DNA of 64,000 bases, from contig CAJNOP010000016.1 of assembly GCA_905250075.1 (NCBI GenBank), positions 248,001 to 312,000 on the forward strand, read 5' to 3'. Positions 13,401 through 26,166 of the stretch are shown here, in pieces. The translations under genes and the position numbers were made by a program. Within the stretch, counting starts at the first letter, position 1. The number at the start of each line of letters is the position of its first letter. The stretch is from Rotaria sp. Silwood1 (Eukaryota; Rotifera; Eurotatoria; Philodinida; Philodinidae). Below the pieces are notes generated by a model, which searched no databases, was not told where the DNA came from, and saw only the letters and a program-made list of their open reading frames with translations.

Positions 13401-14471
13401 TCCCTCACTGCAATAGAATACTAATGAATTTTGTATTATATTCAAATGTAAAAATTTTTCTGTAGAGCCTTCTCTAGTCTCTCATTTATTTACATAATTT
13501 TTTACTGCAAAGATTTTCAAATAAGCAAAGCGCTTTTGAGAATTTTAAAAGATCAGCAATAATGTTGGCGTCAATCTTTCAGCTCAAAATTCTGATAACT
13601 AGACTTTATGTAAAGATACAGATATCAGTGCGTAATCTAAAGTATTCTTATTTTAACTGTACCAAAGAATATGTACAATCTGTGAAGAGTTAACTCTTAC
13701 ACTCAGCGATATTCCATCCATTTGATGATAAGATATAAATCATAATTCATAGAAAAACTTTGAAAGATACTAATAACGAAGTCAAACAATAATTTGTAAT
13801 TGAGAATCCTAAAATAACAATAAAAGTAGTTCATTGTCTACAACTTACTTTAGTAATTGTTTGTTCAGCATGATTTTTCACGTTGTCAAATAATTTCAGT
13901 ATAGTCTGATTTGTTTCTACAGTTGATAACTGTGTGTTTTGATCATAAATAAATCGTTCCGATGCTATTTCTAATAAATAATTTAAAATTAATCGATCAA
14001 TCTCATTTTTAACATTATTTATATTGAAAATAATTTTTTTAATAAATGATTTTAATTTACATTGATGAAATAAATCAATAATATCTTTTAAACCACAACG
14101 ATTTAAATAATTATTATAATTATCTAGTAATACATCATTTTTAATATCTTGGAACTTTTTTTTACATAATTCAAAAAATTCTTTTGATGTTGATATTGTT
14201 TGAATTACTTGATAAATAATAAACATATCATGTAAACCAATTATAATATTTGGCTGTGTCGATTTATTTGAAATTTTGACTTGATTTAAGTAAGCTTTTG
14301 TAAAATAATAATCAATTAACCATGATGAAATCGTTGAAGATGAATCTTTAGCAAACAACATCAATTAAAAATCACAACAACAAAAGAAAATCAAGGTGTT
14401 TTTTTTTTACCTAATGAAACATCAATTAAATTCTCATCTTCAACATCATTAATTATCAAGTTAATCTGCAT
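10424..14471 (-). CDS. PARPBP: PARI / PARPBP-like PCNA-interacting protein
   Basis: Seven coding exons (14471-14411, 14345-13849, 12934-12561, 12499-12343, 11288-11125, 11056-10883, 10820-10424) give 607 residues. PARI is the vertebrate PCNA-interacting protein that restrains Rad51 recombination at forks. Support from family memory: the exon-2 segment YNNYLNRCGLKDIIDLFHQC, then YLALLLDTRNEHAL in exon 3 and FFDFIEQI further on, all at matching places in human PARPBP, plus a C-terminal PIP box QKTITNFF (Q at about 596) followed by a basic tail. The region before the PIP box is low-complexity with a KKQKK basic cluster. The start is an ATG only 120 bases from the 3' end of the next gene, leaving no room for earlier coding exons. 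Introns 12935-13848 (914 bp) and 11289-12342 (1054 bp) hold no visible gene. Overall divergence is high, so the name rests on motif order rather than strong identity. Confidence 0.75.
11434..11490. repeat. Palindromic hairpin in PARPBP intron 4
   Basis: AAATTAGTCG (11434-11443) and its exact reverse complement (11481-11490) are separated by 37 bases, with further imperfect pairing outside (TTTAAA on both flanks) and inside (GAACG/CGTTC). It may be a tiny MITE remnant; no target duplication is obvious. Confidence 0.55.
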
Positions 14472-14590
14472 CTATCGTAAAAAAAAAAGAGTATATAAGT
14501 TTTACGTAAAAAAAAACCCTTCACCCAGTTTTATTTAAATAGAAAAAAAATTCTTGTTAAAATACAGTGAAATAAAAAATATGCTAAAGT

Positions 14591-17500
14591 TTATTCTTGG
14601 GCTTTAATAATCAATGGTTTTCCTTTTGGATCATCAAATCGATCATTTGATTTAACATTCATTAAATGATAAATACCAAATAATAAAATGCCTAAGCAAA
14701 GTAAACTTGATGTTATAGCCATCCATATGCCTCGTGTAAAAAATGATGTACAATAATTCGGTAGACCAAATGTTGATCCATTAACATTAAATGGTTGAAA
14801 CTGAACGTAACAAAAAAAAAAAAAAAAAGATAATTGTTTTTATTTAAGAAAAAACAAAATTTTCATTTACTTGAAGATTTTTTATATAAAATTTATTACT
14901 AAAATTATAGAGCCCATAGGGTGACTTCGAATTATCATATCGAACAAACTCTGCTGTTGTACAAACATAAGAATATGTCGGTGGTGTTTCCATTGGACTA
15001 TCCATTCCAGATACAAAATAACGATATTCATTTTGATTAAGAGTAACATTTTCCAAACTCCAAAAACGTCCCATTATTGTTGTAGTTAAACTTAAAAGTT
15101 AAGAAAATATAGTTAAATTTGAATTCTTCTCCAATGAAAAACGTTCAACGTAATCGTTATAGGATTAAAATATACACTATGATTAATCTGTTCCACTTTT
15201 TAAGCATTCCATATATGTAGACCGCTTTATTCTTGATAGTTAGATAGACTGAGCTATTGAAATACATGCCAAACTCTATGAAACTATAGGGAGTTTCGTC
15301 TATTATCTCTGCTCGTGTGGTATTCGGAGGTTGATTCACTTTTCTCGCTATGTTCTTTAACGCACCTTTCATTAATTACTTATTAACGAGGCGTAAATGA
15401 GTTGCTAATTAGTTATTTTCATAATGAAACCTCGCTAATGGCGAGTCGAAATGTCTGTAACAGTCTGTGATGGATGGCAAGAAATGAGTCCACGTTTCTA
15501 CCTTATATACTTCAACACTCGTTTTGGATCGTGTTTTTCAAACTATAAAATACAATGGATTTGTTTCAATGTCAGGCAAGAATAATTGAGTAACAGTGGC
15601 GCTGACTTCTTAGCTATCATGCTGAATAAAACACTAGGAAAATGAAGCACACAATAAAAAAATAAACCAAAGACTACCAGTATGAATATATCTTATCTTT
15701 AATATGTACACTTTTTGTGGTTTTTGATACATAATTTATAGTTGATTTTTAGAACATAAAAACACAGCTTTGACAAATACGATGTCTTTTCTATTCCACT
15801 TCTTGAAACAATTATAGGATTTTTTTCGTAAATGAAATCGAATTGTTGAATGGCTGACTGAGTATTTCTATGTGAATTTTTTTATTTCATATTTAGCTTT
15901 CCTCTTTTTCTTTTAATCAATTATTTTTTATTCAATCTGTCGATTGAATTTCCTTTCGAAGGAGAAAAATCAGAAAAAATCATTAGAGTTGCATCAAAAC
16001 GTCATATAGACTTGTTAAATAAGAACGAAAGTGACTATCAGTTCACATTATCAGTATTGTCTATATAATGAAGACAGGTAACATACTTGAGAGAAGAGAA
16101 CACTCAAATCAAAGGTAAATACGAAATAGCAAAAAAAAAATAGAAGTTTCATCTTCTCTTGCCGATAAGAGAGAAGTGCACCGAAGTCACTCTATAGCAC
16201 GTTTTCATGATTAAGTATTATTATTCTTCAATAGATAAAGTAACTTTTTATTCGCAACGACAAGAAAAGACACGATAGAAGACATAAATATGGTTTTCAG
16301 TCTCATGCACTTTCCATTTGACAAAAACAAAATTATTCATATTTCTCAAAGAAAAACAAGGTTAATTAGTACTGATCCCGAATAATGATTATTGATTACA
16401 TTTCATATGCTTAAAAAAATAGTCATCTAAATTTACCTTACAGTTACATTATCGTTTGGGTTTTGATCATTATTCCAAACAAGATTAAGACTAAATTAGA
16501 AGAATGTTTATGTTATTTAAAAAAATAAGATATTATTTAAATTTTCACATACATAACTGAATTATTATTGCCATCCGGTGTTACATTCGGTTGACATGAA
16601 CTTTTATTAAAATCAAGACTATAATTACGGGCGGATGGCAGCGCTCCAGTAGCATCATTCCAATATAAACTTTTCGCATAAAACATACATGTTTTATTAT
16701 TCGATATCAGTACTGCGTTTTTCGCGACTTTGGTTTCCCGACGTTGACGAGACTGATTGTTTTTAGGAAAAAAAAATAGACAACATAAATTTTGAGGTTA
16801 ATAATTGCCTAATAAAATAGGTGACATTATAGTTAATGTTTCACCATGTGATCTTATCATATCACATGGTGCAACACTTGCTATAGGAATATTGGATAGA
16901 TGTATGTTCTACGCAGTTATATATTCTTACCAATATTTGATCATTAACTGGACCGTTCATGAGGGCGATAAGAGCAGCATTATTTGAATTTGTTCCAATT
17001 CTATTGATCGTTGCTTGTATTTCATTTAATCCTTAAATAAAAATGAGAATTTTTATTTCTCTTTTTTCCCTGTTTAAAAATTGTAACAAACCATCATATA
17101 ATGTGTCATAAATATTTGAAGATGTTATTTCAAAGTGTATATGAGAACATTTCATATTGTTTGATCGTGGAATTAATGAAAATATTTTGTAAACATCATC
17201 GGCAACATTTGGAAAAAAACTGAAATTTCTTTCATTTTTCTATTAAATAAAGAAATATTTGAAGATAATGAATCAAAAATATTATCTTACTTTAGCATCT
17301 AATAACAGTGGATGATCACGTTGGGGACCACGTTGAATATCTTCAATAGTCAGCTAGATAAAGAGAAATCAATATATGATGATTTCTTTGGTCTCGAAAC
17401 TTACATCGTTTACGGCAAAAATATGTAAATCAATTTGTTTATTGGTTGATTGACAGATATAATCAGATATGAGACTTAATGGTGAGAGCGTAGCCAAAGG

Positions 17501-17665
17501 TACATTTGATCGAGGGAGATTCCTGAAAAAATATATTAAACAAATGATTAGAAGAAAAAGTTAGACTTACACATTGCTCCAAAAAGTCACCGGTGATGCA
17601 AACACTTGAGTTTTTGAGTAAAAATTAATGAGAATAAATAGCAAGGGAAATATTTGAAAAATCAT
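14591..17665 (-). CDS. ATP6AP1: V-type ATPase accessory subunit S1 (Ac45)
   Basis: Nine coding exons (17665-17571, 17522-17405, 17353-17291, 17239-17092, 17031-16931, 16752-16553, 16490-16437, 15090-14871, 14800-14591) give 402 residues, shorter than the roughly 470 of vertebrate Ac45. Ac45 is a type I membrane glycoprotein that assembles with the V-ATPase Vo sector and guides it in secretory and endosomal membranes. Visible: an N-terminal signal peptide (about 1-24), many N-glycosylation sequons in the lumenal part, a furin-type site R-Q-R-R at 177-180, the conserved block GRFWSLENVTL, and the diagnostic C-terminus: CTSFF, R-G-I-W entering a membrane helix (about 357-380), then a short tail with NDRFDDPKG. 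Intron 7 (15091-16436, 1346 bp) is long and without a visible gene. The donor of exon 7 was chosen as GTAAAT at 16436 because only that restores the frame into exon 8. Confidence 0.92.
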
Positions 17666-18279
17666 GGTGGCGGAAAAAGAACGAAATAAGTAGAATGACT
17701 AGCTTGTTTTTGTTTCATTCAAATCAATCATTTTAATCAAAGGGCAAAATAACACCAATCAAAAAGTTATCAATGGTAGAGGGCACTATTGACCTATATC
17801 AAAATAATTTTTTGATAAATCACATTCAGGTAATGCTATATTATTTCGTGACACTTTAAAGAAAAAACAATGAAATAGCTTAAACTTACTATTAATAAGA
17901 GAACTGCTCCAATTGATTAATCACTTTTCAATAGGAGCAATGCTCACTATGTAGATGTAGACACTTATGCGTTATGAATACAATCAAAAGAACGTGAATG
18001 TGAGTGGGTGGGTGGGTTTCAATGTTAGTGAGGGTAAAGATGAGACAAACACCCACATACCAAGAAGTACTCTTGCAATTCAGTATTTTATAAAGAAGAG
18101 TATCCTTCCACCCCTCTCAACTCAACTTCTTCTACTAGAGGATTAATAATAAGGGTTTCTCCTTCCGAAAACGTTGAACTTCCTACAAAACTTCTTCAAT
18201 CTCATGGAAATGTTTGACAAATTAGCTGCGTTTATGGCAGAAATTCATATGAATACACTTTGTGTTAGATAAAGTATCT

Positions 18280-18577
18280 GCCTAGGCTGGCTGAGTGGCA
18301 TCGCCATCTGACTCTTGAGTCAGATTCTAGAGTTTCGATACTCTGCCTGAGCACTATTCTGTGTCATCGATGATCAAAGCCAATGATCTTCGCGCCACAA
18401 CACTAATTGATTATATGCAAACTGTTTATTGATCGACTCGACTGTTTCTCGAACTTGATTTACTCTAATTACTTGTAAAAAAACGCGAAAGCGATTAGAA
18501 ACCGGGACTTAGGGTCTAGTTTCTGTGCTCATACAAATTGAATAAAAATAAAGCACTAATTAAAAAAAAAAAAAAAA
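18280..18577 (+). mobile_element. tRNA-derived SINE with 13-bp target-site duplication
   Basis: The 5' head folds like a tRNA. It has an A box TGGCTGAGTGG (18288-18298), an anticodon-arm-like hairpin ATCTGAC...GTCAGAT (18306-18325), and a T-arm AGAGT/ACTCT closing a TTCGAT loop that forms the B box (about 18331-18342). A body of unrelated sequence follows, ending in a long A-rich tail. The whole is flanked by perfect 13-bp direct repeats AGATAAAGTATCT (18267-18279 and 18578-18590). Head, tail and long duplication are what LINE-driven retrotransposition leaves. The parental tRNA cannot be named with certainty; the A-box wording is Leu/Ser-like. The duplication is intact, suggesting a fairly recent insertion. 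Confidence 0.85.
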
Positions 18578-19774
18578 AGATAAAGTATCTAAGAAAACAT
18601 CAGTCGCAAACTTTGCCTCGGATTCAGAGTCAACATGTGGATAAGTACATGATGAACGCCTCGTACATTCTAATAATTTCTCTTAATGAAAAATCGAAAT
18701 CAAACATTGTTCAAATTACATGACACATTTATAAACTACTAAGAATAATATAGAACTATAAATGCGATAAGAATCGCTTTTTTAATATCTGATTATATTT
18801 CTGACAACATTGTATTTATTTTTATGACTTAATTTTATCGTACATTGTTCAAACCGAAACATAATTAGAATAAGAATGAATACAAATGGCAGCAACTGAT
18901 TGATGATTTTGACGCAATCAGTTCTTATGTATATGAATTTGGTTTAAATTAGTTGTTTTCTTTCCTAAATAGAATTAAGACATCGCTTATCTCCACAAAG
19001 AAACACTTTGGTAAAATCTTTATCTGTCTTTGTTCAATGCTGTTGGTAAATCCAATTAATATTTAAGAATATTGAAAACCTTCTAAAAAAACTCTTCTAT
19101 TCAAAAAAGACTTTGATTAGAATATGTATATCATGATCTGTCACGTATCTGTCTTGGATCATATCAATCTGTATTAATTATCTAATGAATGAATAACAAC
19201 TGTATCAAAAGAAAAATGAAAAGACATACAAATATAAGAAATGATAAAAAATATATGGTCGATATGCTCAATTAGATTCATTTTCCTAATAGTAATGTTC
19301 GCAGTTTGGGGTATGGGTGTTTACACATTTTGTTCTGTGCACACTGTCACAATATCAGTTGCAAATGTGACTATGCGGTCATTATTCTTTTTCGTTTTTC
19401 TTTTCTTCTCTTGTTCATTGATGGGAACGAAACGTGAGAAAACTAAAGACAAAATATGATGGAAAGAATTTTTCTTTGCTTCTTTCTAAAGAAAAAAATG
19501 CCATAGTAATGCTTTTACGGCTCTAGGCATCGGTACCATTGTCAGTACCTTTTAATTTCTAACCAAAAATGTCTGAACTGTTTAAAGTAGCATTCTTTCT
19601 GACTAAAACCTTTGTAACTTTCGGAATTATTTGGCAAGAGTTTAGAAATTTTAGGCGTTAATATTATCACGTCGTCATCATTAGGAATATCATAAACCAA
19701 CATCAAAGCGAGTGAATAATTATTTCTCTTTGTTTTTGACACTAATAAGGTGTTAGGGTCTTCTTAGAGTAGAG

Positions 19775-19874
19775 NNNNNNNNNNNNNNNNNNNNNNNNNN
19801 NNNNNNNNNNNNNNNNNNNNNNNNNNNNNNNNNNNNNNNNNNNNNNNNNNNNNNNNNNNNNNNNNNNNNNNNNN
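19775..19874. other. Assembly gap, 100 N
   Basis: Exactly 100 N, the conventional filler for a scaffold gap of unknown size. True distance and content are unknown. Confidence 0.99.
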
Positions 19875-20056
19875 TTAAATATAAAATCATTTCGTGAAAT
19901 AAAATTTAATCAAATATATAATATTCCTCAATTGTAAAGTTGTTACTTTTTATTGATTATCTCTTCTTCTTATCGTACTGTTTGTATTTTTTTTTCCGAT
20001 CACACACACAAATACAAAACAAAAGAAAAACAAACAATCAAACAAATTTTGTTATT

Positions 20057-20641
20057 TTATGATGTTGTTTCCATAGGTGTAGTAGTTGATGTTTGTTGAA
20101 TGCTTTCTTCAGTATGTTTGCCTTTAGCAGCCAATTTTGATTTCGAACGACGTTCTAAGATACGTCGTCGATCACGATCTAATTTTAATTTAGTTATTTG
20201 AACCTAAATAAAAGTAAAAACTAAATTTTGTTTGGTTTTTTGTTTTAACTTGAAATTTTACCTTTGATGGATGAATACCAATATGAACAGTATTACCATT
20301 AGCTTTTTCACGAGTAATTCGTTCGATATGAACAACAAATTTTTTACGATAAACTTGTGTAACTTTACCCGATGGTTGACCTTTAAAATGACCACGTGTA
20401 ATCTAGTTTAAAAACGAAAGAAATTTTCATATTATATAAAATTAAAATAAAATAAAATATCAACTGTACGTACTGCTACTTCGTCATCTTTACGAATTGG
20501 TATACTTCGAACATTATAACGTCTTCGTAATTCTTTATTTAATGGTGCACTCATTAAACGACGACGAATATGTGATGGTGCAGTGAAATAACGTTTACGA
20601 GCTTTACGACGTGATGATGAGACAAATCGATTACGTTTCAT
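20057..20641 (-). CDS. RPL26: 60S ribosomal protein L26 (uL24)
   Basis: Three coding exons (20641-20474, 20402-20262, 20203-20057) give 151 residues, close to the 145 of human RPL26. The protein belongs to the large ribosomal subunit near the exit tunnel. The N-terminus reads M-K-x-N-x-F-V-S with a basic stretch, then [40 protein letters not shown] with the KOW-type segment [11 protein letters not shown], and [20 protein letters not shown]; all these are family hallmarks. The tail after LERRSKSK is Thr/Ser-rich and differs from vertebrates, as usual. Introns are 71 and 58 bp. The gene lies head to head with NIM1K, with 1069 bp between the start codons. Confidence 0.97.
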
Positions 20642-21710
20642 TATGTGTGTGTGCTAATATTTAAAATAAATGAATATTAAGAAAAGATTAATTAATCTTA
20701 AAAAGAAAAGAAAAAATATATGAAAATTATCTTCCAAATATAAATATGTTGATTACAAATAGAAAATAGAAACAACTGGTCAATCACTGAGTGACTCATC
20801 TATTCGTAGTTGATTCTCTAAATTTAGCATTTTTCATTTTAATTTATATTATTCATGAGAATATAAATATATAAAATTAAAAAGATAGTTTATTAGTTAA
20901 TAATAATTTTATTTATTTTCAAAAAAGGATTATATAATGCATAAATGCATTATGTTGAAATGGATGCTTAGTAACAAATGGAAAAAAAAACTTTATAAAT
21001 GGCTATGAAAGGATTAACTCAGCGAACGAAAGAAAAAAAATGAAAAGAGAGACTTCCTATGGTGGAAGATATTTCTTGTCACGTCAATATTGATTTTTGT
21101 CCATTTATATTGATTAGAACCTGTTATTTATCATAAATAATTTTTCTTATGAAAAAAAATAACCGGAACAAAATCATGTACCATTCGATGATCTTTAAGT
21201 ACACGTCTGACGTCTCGCACACCACTCATTCTTTTCAAGTACACTTATTCATGAAAAAAAAAAAACGTTTTTTAACACATTATGTGTCTCGTACATAGAC
21301 GATTGTTTTATTTCCTTTTTTCATTCAAAGAATAAGAAGTACAGAGTTAAATATATTTTTTTTTCAATTTTTGATCTTTGTAAATTGTTATTGATCTAAG
21401 GTAAAAATGTTAATTTAATGGTTCCAGTACTAAGCAGATGTTCTCATTATTAATAAATAAAATTTAAACAAAAAACTAATTATTTTTCTAGTTAACAAAA
21501 AACAACATTCAAAAGTAGTAATTAATTTATTGCTGTTTTTTTTATGATAAAGACCAGTTAGTGCTAGAATAAATATTAGAAAAAAAAAATTATTTTCTTT
21601 ATTTCTCAAGATGTCAAAATAGAAAACCTGATAAAAGAAAGAACACAACAGACAATGTCATATTAGTTCTGACAAAAACTTGATCGAATAACATTTTTTA
21701 TCAATATTCG
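20642..21710. promoter_or_regulatory. Divergent intergenic region RPL26 / NIM1K
   Basis: This 1069-bp stretch separates two start codons facing away from each other, so it must include promoters of both genes. It is AT-rich with several poly-A/T runs. No specific transcription-factor site is recognised. An imperfect direct repeat-like word ATGCATAAATGCATTATG occurs near 20937-20954. Confidence 0.45.
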
Positions 21711-24375
21711 ATGGCTAAAACTCGCCATCATATGCATTCAATACCTCCATCGACACAAATTAATATACATTCTCAATATGATAACAATAGAAATGGTGAA
21801 TTTTCATCATCACATAGTGATCCATCAGGAGCTGATGTTAATATATCATTTGGAAAAGATGAAAGAAAAAATTTAAGTCCATATGAAAAACTTTTATATG
21901 ATTCACAACATGATGCACGTTTTAAAGCAGAAGAAAAAGCTGGTCGACTGATTGGATTTTATCGTATTCACAACGATATTGGTTTGGGTAATTTTTCACG
22001 AGTTAAACTTGGTGTGCATCTACTTGCTAAAGGTTAAAATTATTATTTTTTAGATTTCTTTCTTGAGATAAATCGATTTGTTAATCTCAAAACTTTGAAT
22101 TTTTGTCCTATATCCATTAGGCTTCTTTTGAGATTTCAAAGACAGTTTCAAAATAAAAACATAATATCGAATGCGGCGAATGTTTTGTATATGTCAACAA
22201 GATTTTTTCCATTTCTGTCAAGTTTTCTCAACAGAGTATTTATGCAAAATGCCTGCTAATTCAATGCAACTTTTCACATACGGTAGATCCAATTAAACTG
22301 AAACCTTTTTTATAAGTGCTAACCAATACTTGGAATGACTATGTTTTCTTTCTATTTCAAAAACTATTGTATCATTGGTTTTAAGCAGATCTAACAAAAA
22401 ATTCTCTGTTCAAAATACAATGCGATTTTTATATTGGAAGAAAAGAGTTAAAATGAAGTAGGCATTTCAGAGTGTTTCCAGTATCTGCAACAAAAATAGA
22501 AACTTCATCTTAAATGAAAGTATCGTTTCCAACACGTAGGAACTAAAATGAAGATCAGTTTTGACTTTTGGTATTTCCATATCTCTCCGAAAGAAGCATC
22601 TGGAAATGTTGATTCTCTAGCAATTTTTACTCTATTCATGAGAGATCTATTTTCTTTGAAATTTTCAATTTCTTTTCTGAGGATTCGTCCTTCAAGAAGT
22701 ACATGAAAAGGAAAGATGAACACTTTAAAAGACTCTATCCTTATTTTTGTAATCAAAAAAGTATAAGAATATAACAATGGAACTTAGCCAGCGTTACTCA
22801 TAAATTTTTGATCCATAATGATCCAAAGACAATCTTTCTTTAGTACATAGTCACACTAAAGATCGATAACATGTTTCCTAATGTCGCAGTCATAGTTCTA
22901 GTAAATCTAATAGAATTCTGGTTTTGTGATTCATTTTTCTAAAGGTTCATCTGAGTGATTCCTTTAGACCTACATCGATTGGGATCGTTTAAATAAAAAT
23001 TCTTTTCTGATGCCAAGACGAAATTTGCTCAAAAAATTCATATTGCACGAACTCATTTTATTGTTTTACTTCACGCAAAATTCTGAAGTATTACTAGAAT
23101 AAAAGAACCTTTTGTTTGTTTTTATATTATAGAAAAAGTAGCAATTAAAATTCTTGATAAAACCAAATTAGATAATAATACTCAACGTTTACTTTTACGT
23201 GAAATAACTTCAATGCAGCAGTTATATCATCCAAATATAATACGCTTATATGAAGTTATTGAAACACCAAATCAAACTCATATTGTTACTGAATATGCAC
23301 CTTTTGGCGATCTTTATACACGTATAACTACTGGTGGAAAAATTCCTGAAGATGAAGCCAAACATATTTTTGCTCAGATAACTGCTGCTGTTAATCATAT
23401 GGTAAAAGAAAACATGACTTTGATTTTGAACGTTTTTAAAAACTAGAGTATACCATTTCGTTTTTATTTAGCATAGTAAAAATATTGTTCATCGTGATAT
23501 AAAAAGTGAAAATGTCTTTTTTGCTAAAGAACGTCTTATAAAATTAGGTGATTTTGGTTTTAGTACATATTCAGATAAAAATCAAACATTAACAACATTC
23601 TGTGGTAGTCCACCATATGCAGCCCCAGAATTATATCGAGATGAAAATTATATTGGAATTTATGTTGATATTTGGGCTATGGGTATAACACTTTTTTTTA
23701 TGGTCACAGCTTTAATGCCATTTCGAGCAGAAAATATGGGAAAATTAAAAAGATCTATTATTGATGGACATTATTCTATACCCGGACATGTTTCAAATAA
23801 ATGTCAAGAACTTATACGTGAGTATAACTAGTATATTTTTTAATTTATAAAAATGCTACTGTCGTTCTTATGTAGATGGACTTCTTAATCATGAAGTAAG
23901 TGAACGTTGGTCAATGAAGCAAATTCGTTCATGTTCATGGCTTTCTCATCAAAATTTTCCTAAAGAATTTGATCCATTTATAACAAATATTAACGATTAT
24001 TGGATATCTTTGAATGAAACTAAAATATCTGCATTAATACCACCAAAGTTATCTATTGAATATGAAACATATTTAAGATTAAAAAAATTAGGTATTACAT
24101 CGGAATATTTACAAGCAATGAATAATAATTCTGATAATGAAAATTTTTCTAATCATGATAATATTAATGGAACCTATAGAATTCTATTACATCGTTTACA
24201 AAAACAATCAAATGCTCTAGAACGTGATGATGTGTATGAGAAAAAAATGAATGAAGATTTTTCTTCATCCCGTCATCGTATGATGTCTTTGTATAATGAA
24301 ACCGGTGAACAAAGAATTACAAAAAAAATAAATCAATCTCAAACAGAAAATGCAAGAGTATGCGTTATATTATAA
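21711..24375 (+). CDS. NIM1K: NIM1 serine/threonine kinase (AMPK-related)
   Basis: Four coding exons (21711-22032, 23133-23401, 23472-23817, 23876-24375) give 478 residues. NIM1 is a CAMK-family kinase of the AMPK-related group. An N-terminal extension of about 85 residues precedes the kinase domain. Motifs: GLGNFS glycine loop (91-96), VAIK with Lys113, HRDIKSEN (204-211), DFG (224-226), and activation segment with TFCGSPPYAAPE. Wording around KILDKTKLDNNTQRLL, LYEVIET, YIGIYVDIWAMG, and GITSEYLQ and YRILLHR in the C-terminal part matches vertebrate NIM1 in order. The protein ends in CVIL, a CaaX-like prenylation signal; from memory the human protein also ends in a C-x-I-L. Intron 1 (22033-23132, 1100 bp) is long and gene-free; the others are 70 and 58 bp. 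Confidence 0.92.
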
Positions 24376-26166
24376 TTGTCATGTTTTATTATTTCTATGC
24401 ATTTATTTTCCATTTCAACTGAATATTACAAGAGCTCTGTATAGGACTGATAATTATGAATATTTTTATTGTCTTTAATTTATTAAAAATATAAACACAA
24501 CGAAGATCAATTGTTATATATGTATTAATTTTTTATTCATATGAGAGACTATAGATAGATAGTTTTTCATTTGTTGAATAATCAACGAAAACGTTCTTTT
24601 AAAATGTCTAATTAAAATCTAGCTTATACTCATGAGTAGGCGTGTCTCGAGCCTAAACTGAGTTGCTCAAGCTCAGTCTGCTTCGATTTATTCTGGTATC
24701 GATTTTCTAAATTTTGTCTTCTCATGAATATTTTATTTATTTACTTTTCCCATGCATCAATATCGATGCTTTGTCTGTACTTAAAATTCATTCTTATACA
24801 GTAGTAAGCGTTAAATGCTTGAATATAATATACAATTAATAATGAGAAACCTCATTACTAACAAAAAAAAAAGATAGCATGATATTGTTGTTATAAGTTG
24901 ATGAGAAAGGGTAATGATTTAATGGCAGTGAACAATATTTATACATATCTTGTTCATGTGTCATACCATAATGATCATAGTAGTATTCAATCGTTTCTTC
25001 TTTTTTTATTATACTATTCATTATTTATCGCCGTGACTAAAATCTTATTTAATAGGTCATGAATGTTGTTTTCTTGTATTTTTTCATTCATGAAATAATG
25101 CATTATGTAATGAACGTATATGTTTTGCTGCTTGAATAGACATAACTATTGTATTTAGTAATCTGTAAAGTCTTACATCATGAAATGTTTCTTTTGTTTT
25201 CAATTTGTTATACATTTTTGTTTTATGAACTACGAAACGGGCAGAGAAACAATTAAGTGTACTCAATATTTAATTCATTAAACCTTCTATTTGTCTTTAC
25301 TAATTCGAACTAGAGATGCCCAAGATAAGCTATCGTTCGTACCTTGTATCCTGTTTAAGAGAAGTCCTATCTTACCCTGCACATCTCTAATTCAAAGAAC
25401 ACAAATACGAAGCTTTAAATAAAAGATATGACAACAGAGTTAGGAGAAGGACTCATGAATATATGTAATTCCATGATAAAAATAATATTCTATGGGTTTA
25501 TTTCGGCTGAGTATCTAAAACTAGATTATTATTTGTTTATAAACCGTAAGGCTTGATATTCTGAAAAAAAAGTAGATAAAGTAAATGAAGAAAAAATTTA
25601 GAACAACAAACAATCACAGACATTTTCACAGAATGAAAATCTACTGCATAATACAAATTCGAATAATATGTCCATTTTATAGAAAAATTTGAAACTCTTG
25701 ATGTAAAATTCTTTTCATGTTAATAGCTATTTACGCAAAGATAAACAAGATAGTCGTTATAATGGGGGGATTGTCGTTGAATTATACTTTTCATGTTATT
25801 CGTATCTCAAAACTTTTGTACTTCCTTATCAAAACTTAATCTTCACTTTTACACTTTGAAATAATTACTTAATAAATTTTCTCTATAAACCATTATCTAA
25901 TATCCTATATTTTGATCTTTTTATTTAATTTCAATATAATAATAAAAGTTTTTTGTTGTTTAATTTTCGTTGCTAATCGTCAATAGAGAACTTCGTATAT
26001 AGAATACAATAAAGACACATGCGTATACATATATATATGTTGACTAGAGTTATATAGATAAGAAATGAAAAACAAAACGGTCTAATTGAGTTTTCATACA
26101 CTATGAACAAAGTAACATTTTATACAATAAAAAAAAAATCAAAAACAAAGTAGTCTGTTTCTTTTT
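24376..26166. other. Convergent intergenic region NIM1K / LDLa-4TM gene
   Basis: Both flanking genes end here, so this holds two 3' untranslated regions. A short putative MITE lies at 25311-25389. Small open frames at 24836-25266 (-) are not supported. Confidence 0.55.
25311..25389. mobile_element. Possible 79-bp MITE remnant
   Basis: Ends are inverted: TAGAGATGCCCAAGATAAG at the left against TAGAGATGTGCAGGGTAAG as the reverse complement of the right end, with TAGAGATG identical. The flanks ATTCGAAC and ATTCAAAG agree at 6 of 8 bases, which would fit an old 8-bp hAT-type duplication. It is small and imperfect, so chance or a decayed element are both possible. Confidence 0.4.

Larger units (their letters stand above)
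17666..20056. other. Intergenic region with SINE and assembly gap
   Basis: Between the ATP6AP1 start and RPL26 stop. It holds the tRNA-derived SINE at 18280-18577 and the gap at 19775-19874. A small G-rich tract (GGGTGGGTGGG near 18004-18016) is present. Short open frames at 19241-19459 (+) and 19542-19742 (-) have no recognisable similarity. Confidence 0.6.

Noticed and set aside
18280..18353. Functional tRNA gene
   Set aside because: The head resembles a tRNA, but the arms are irregular, and it is followed by a body, an A tail and target duplications; it is a SINE.
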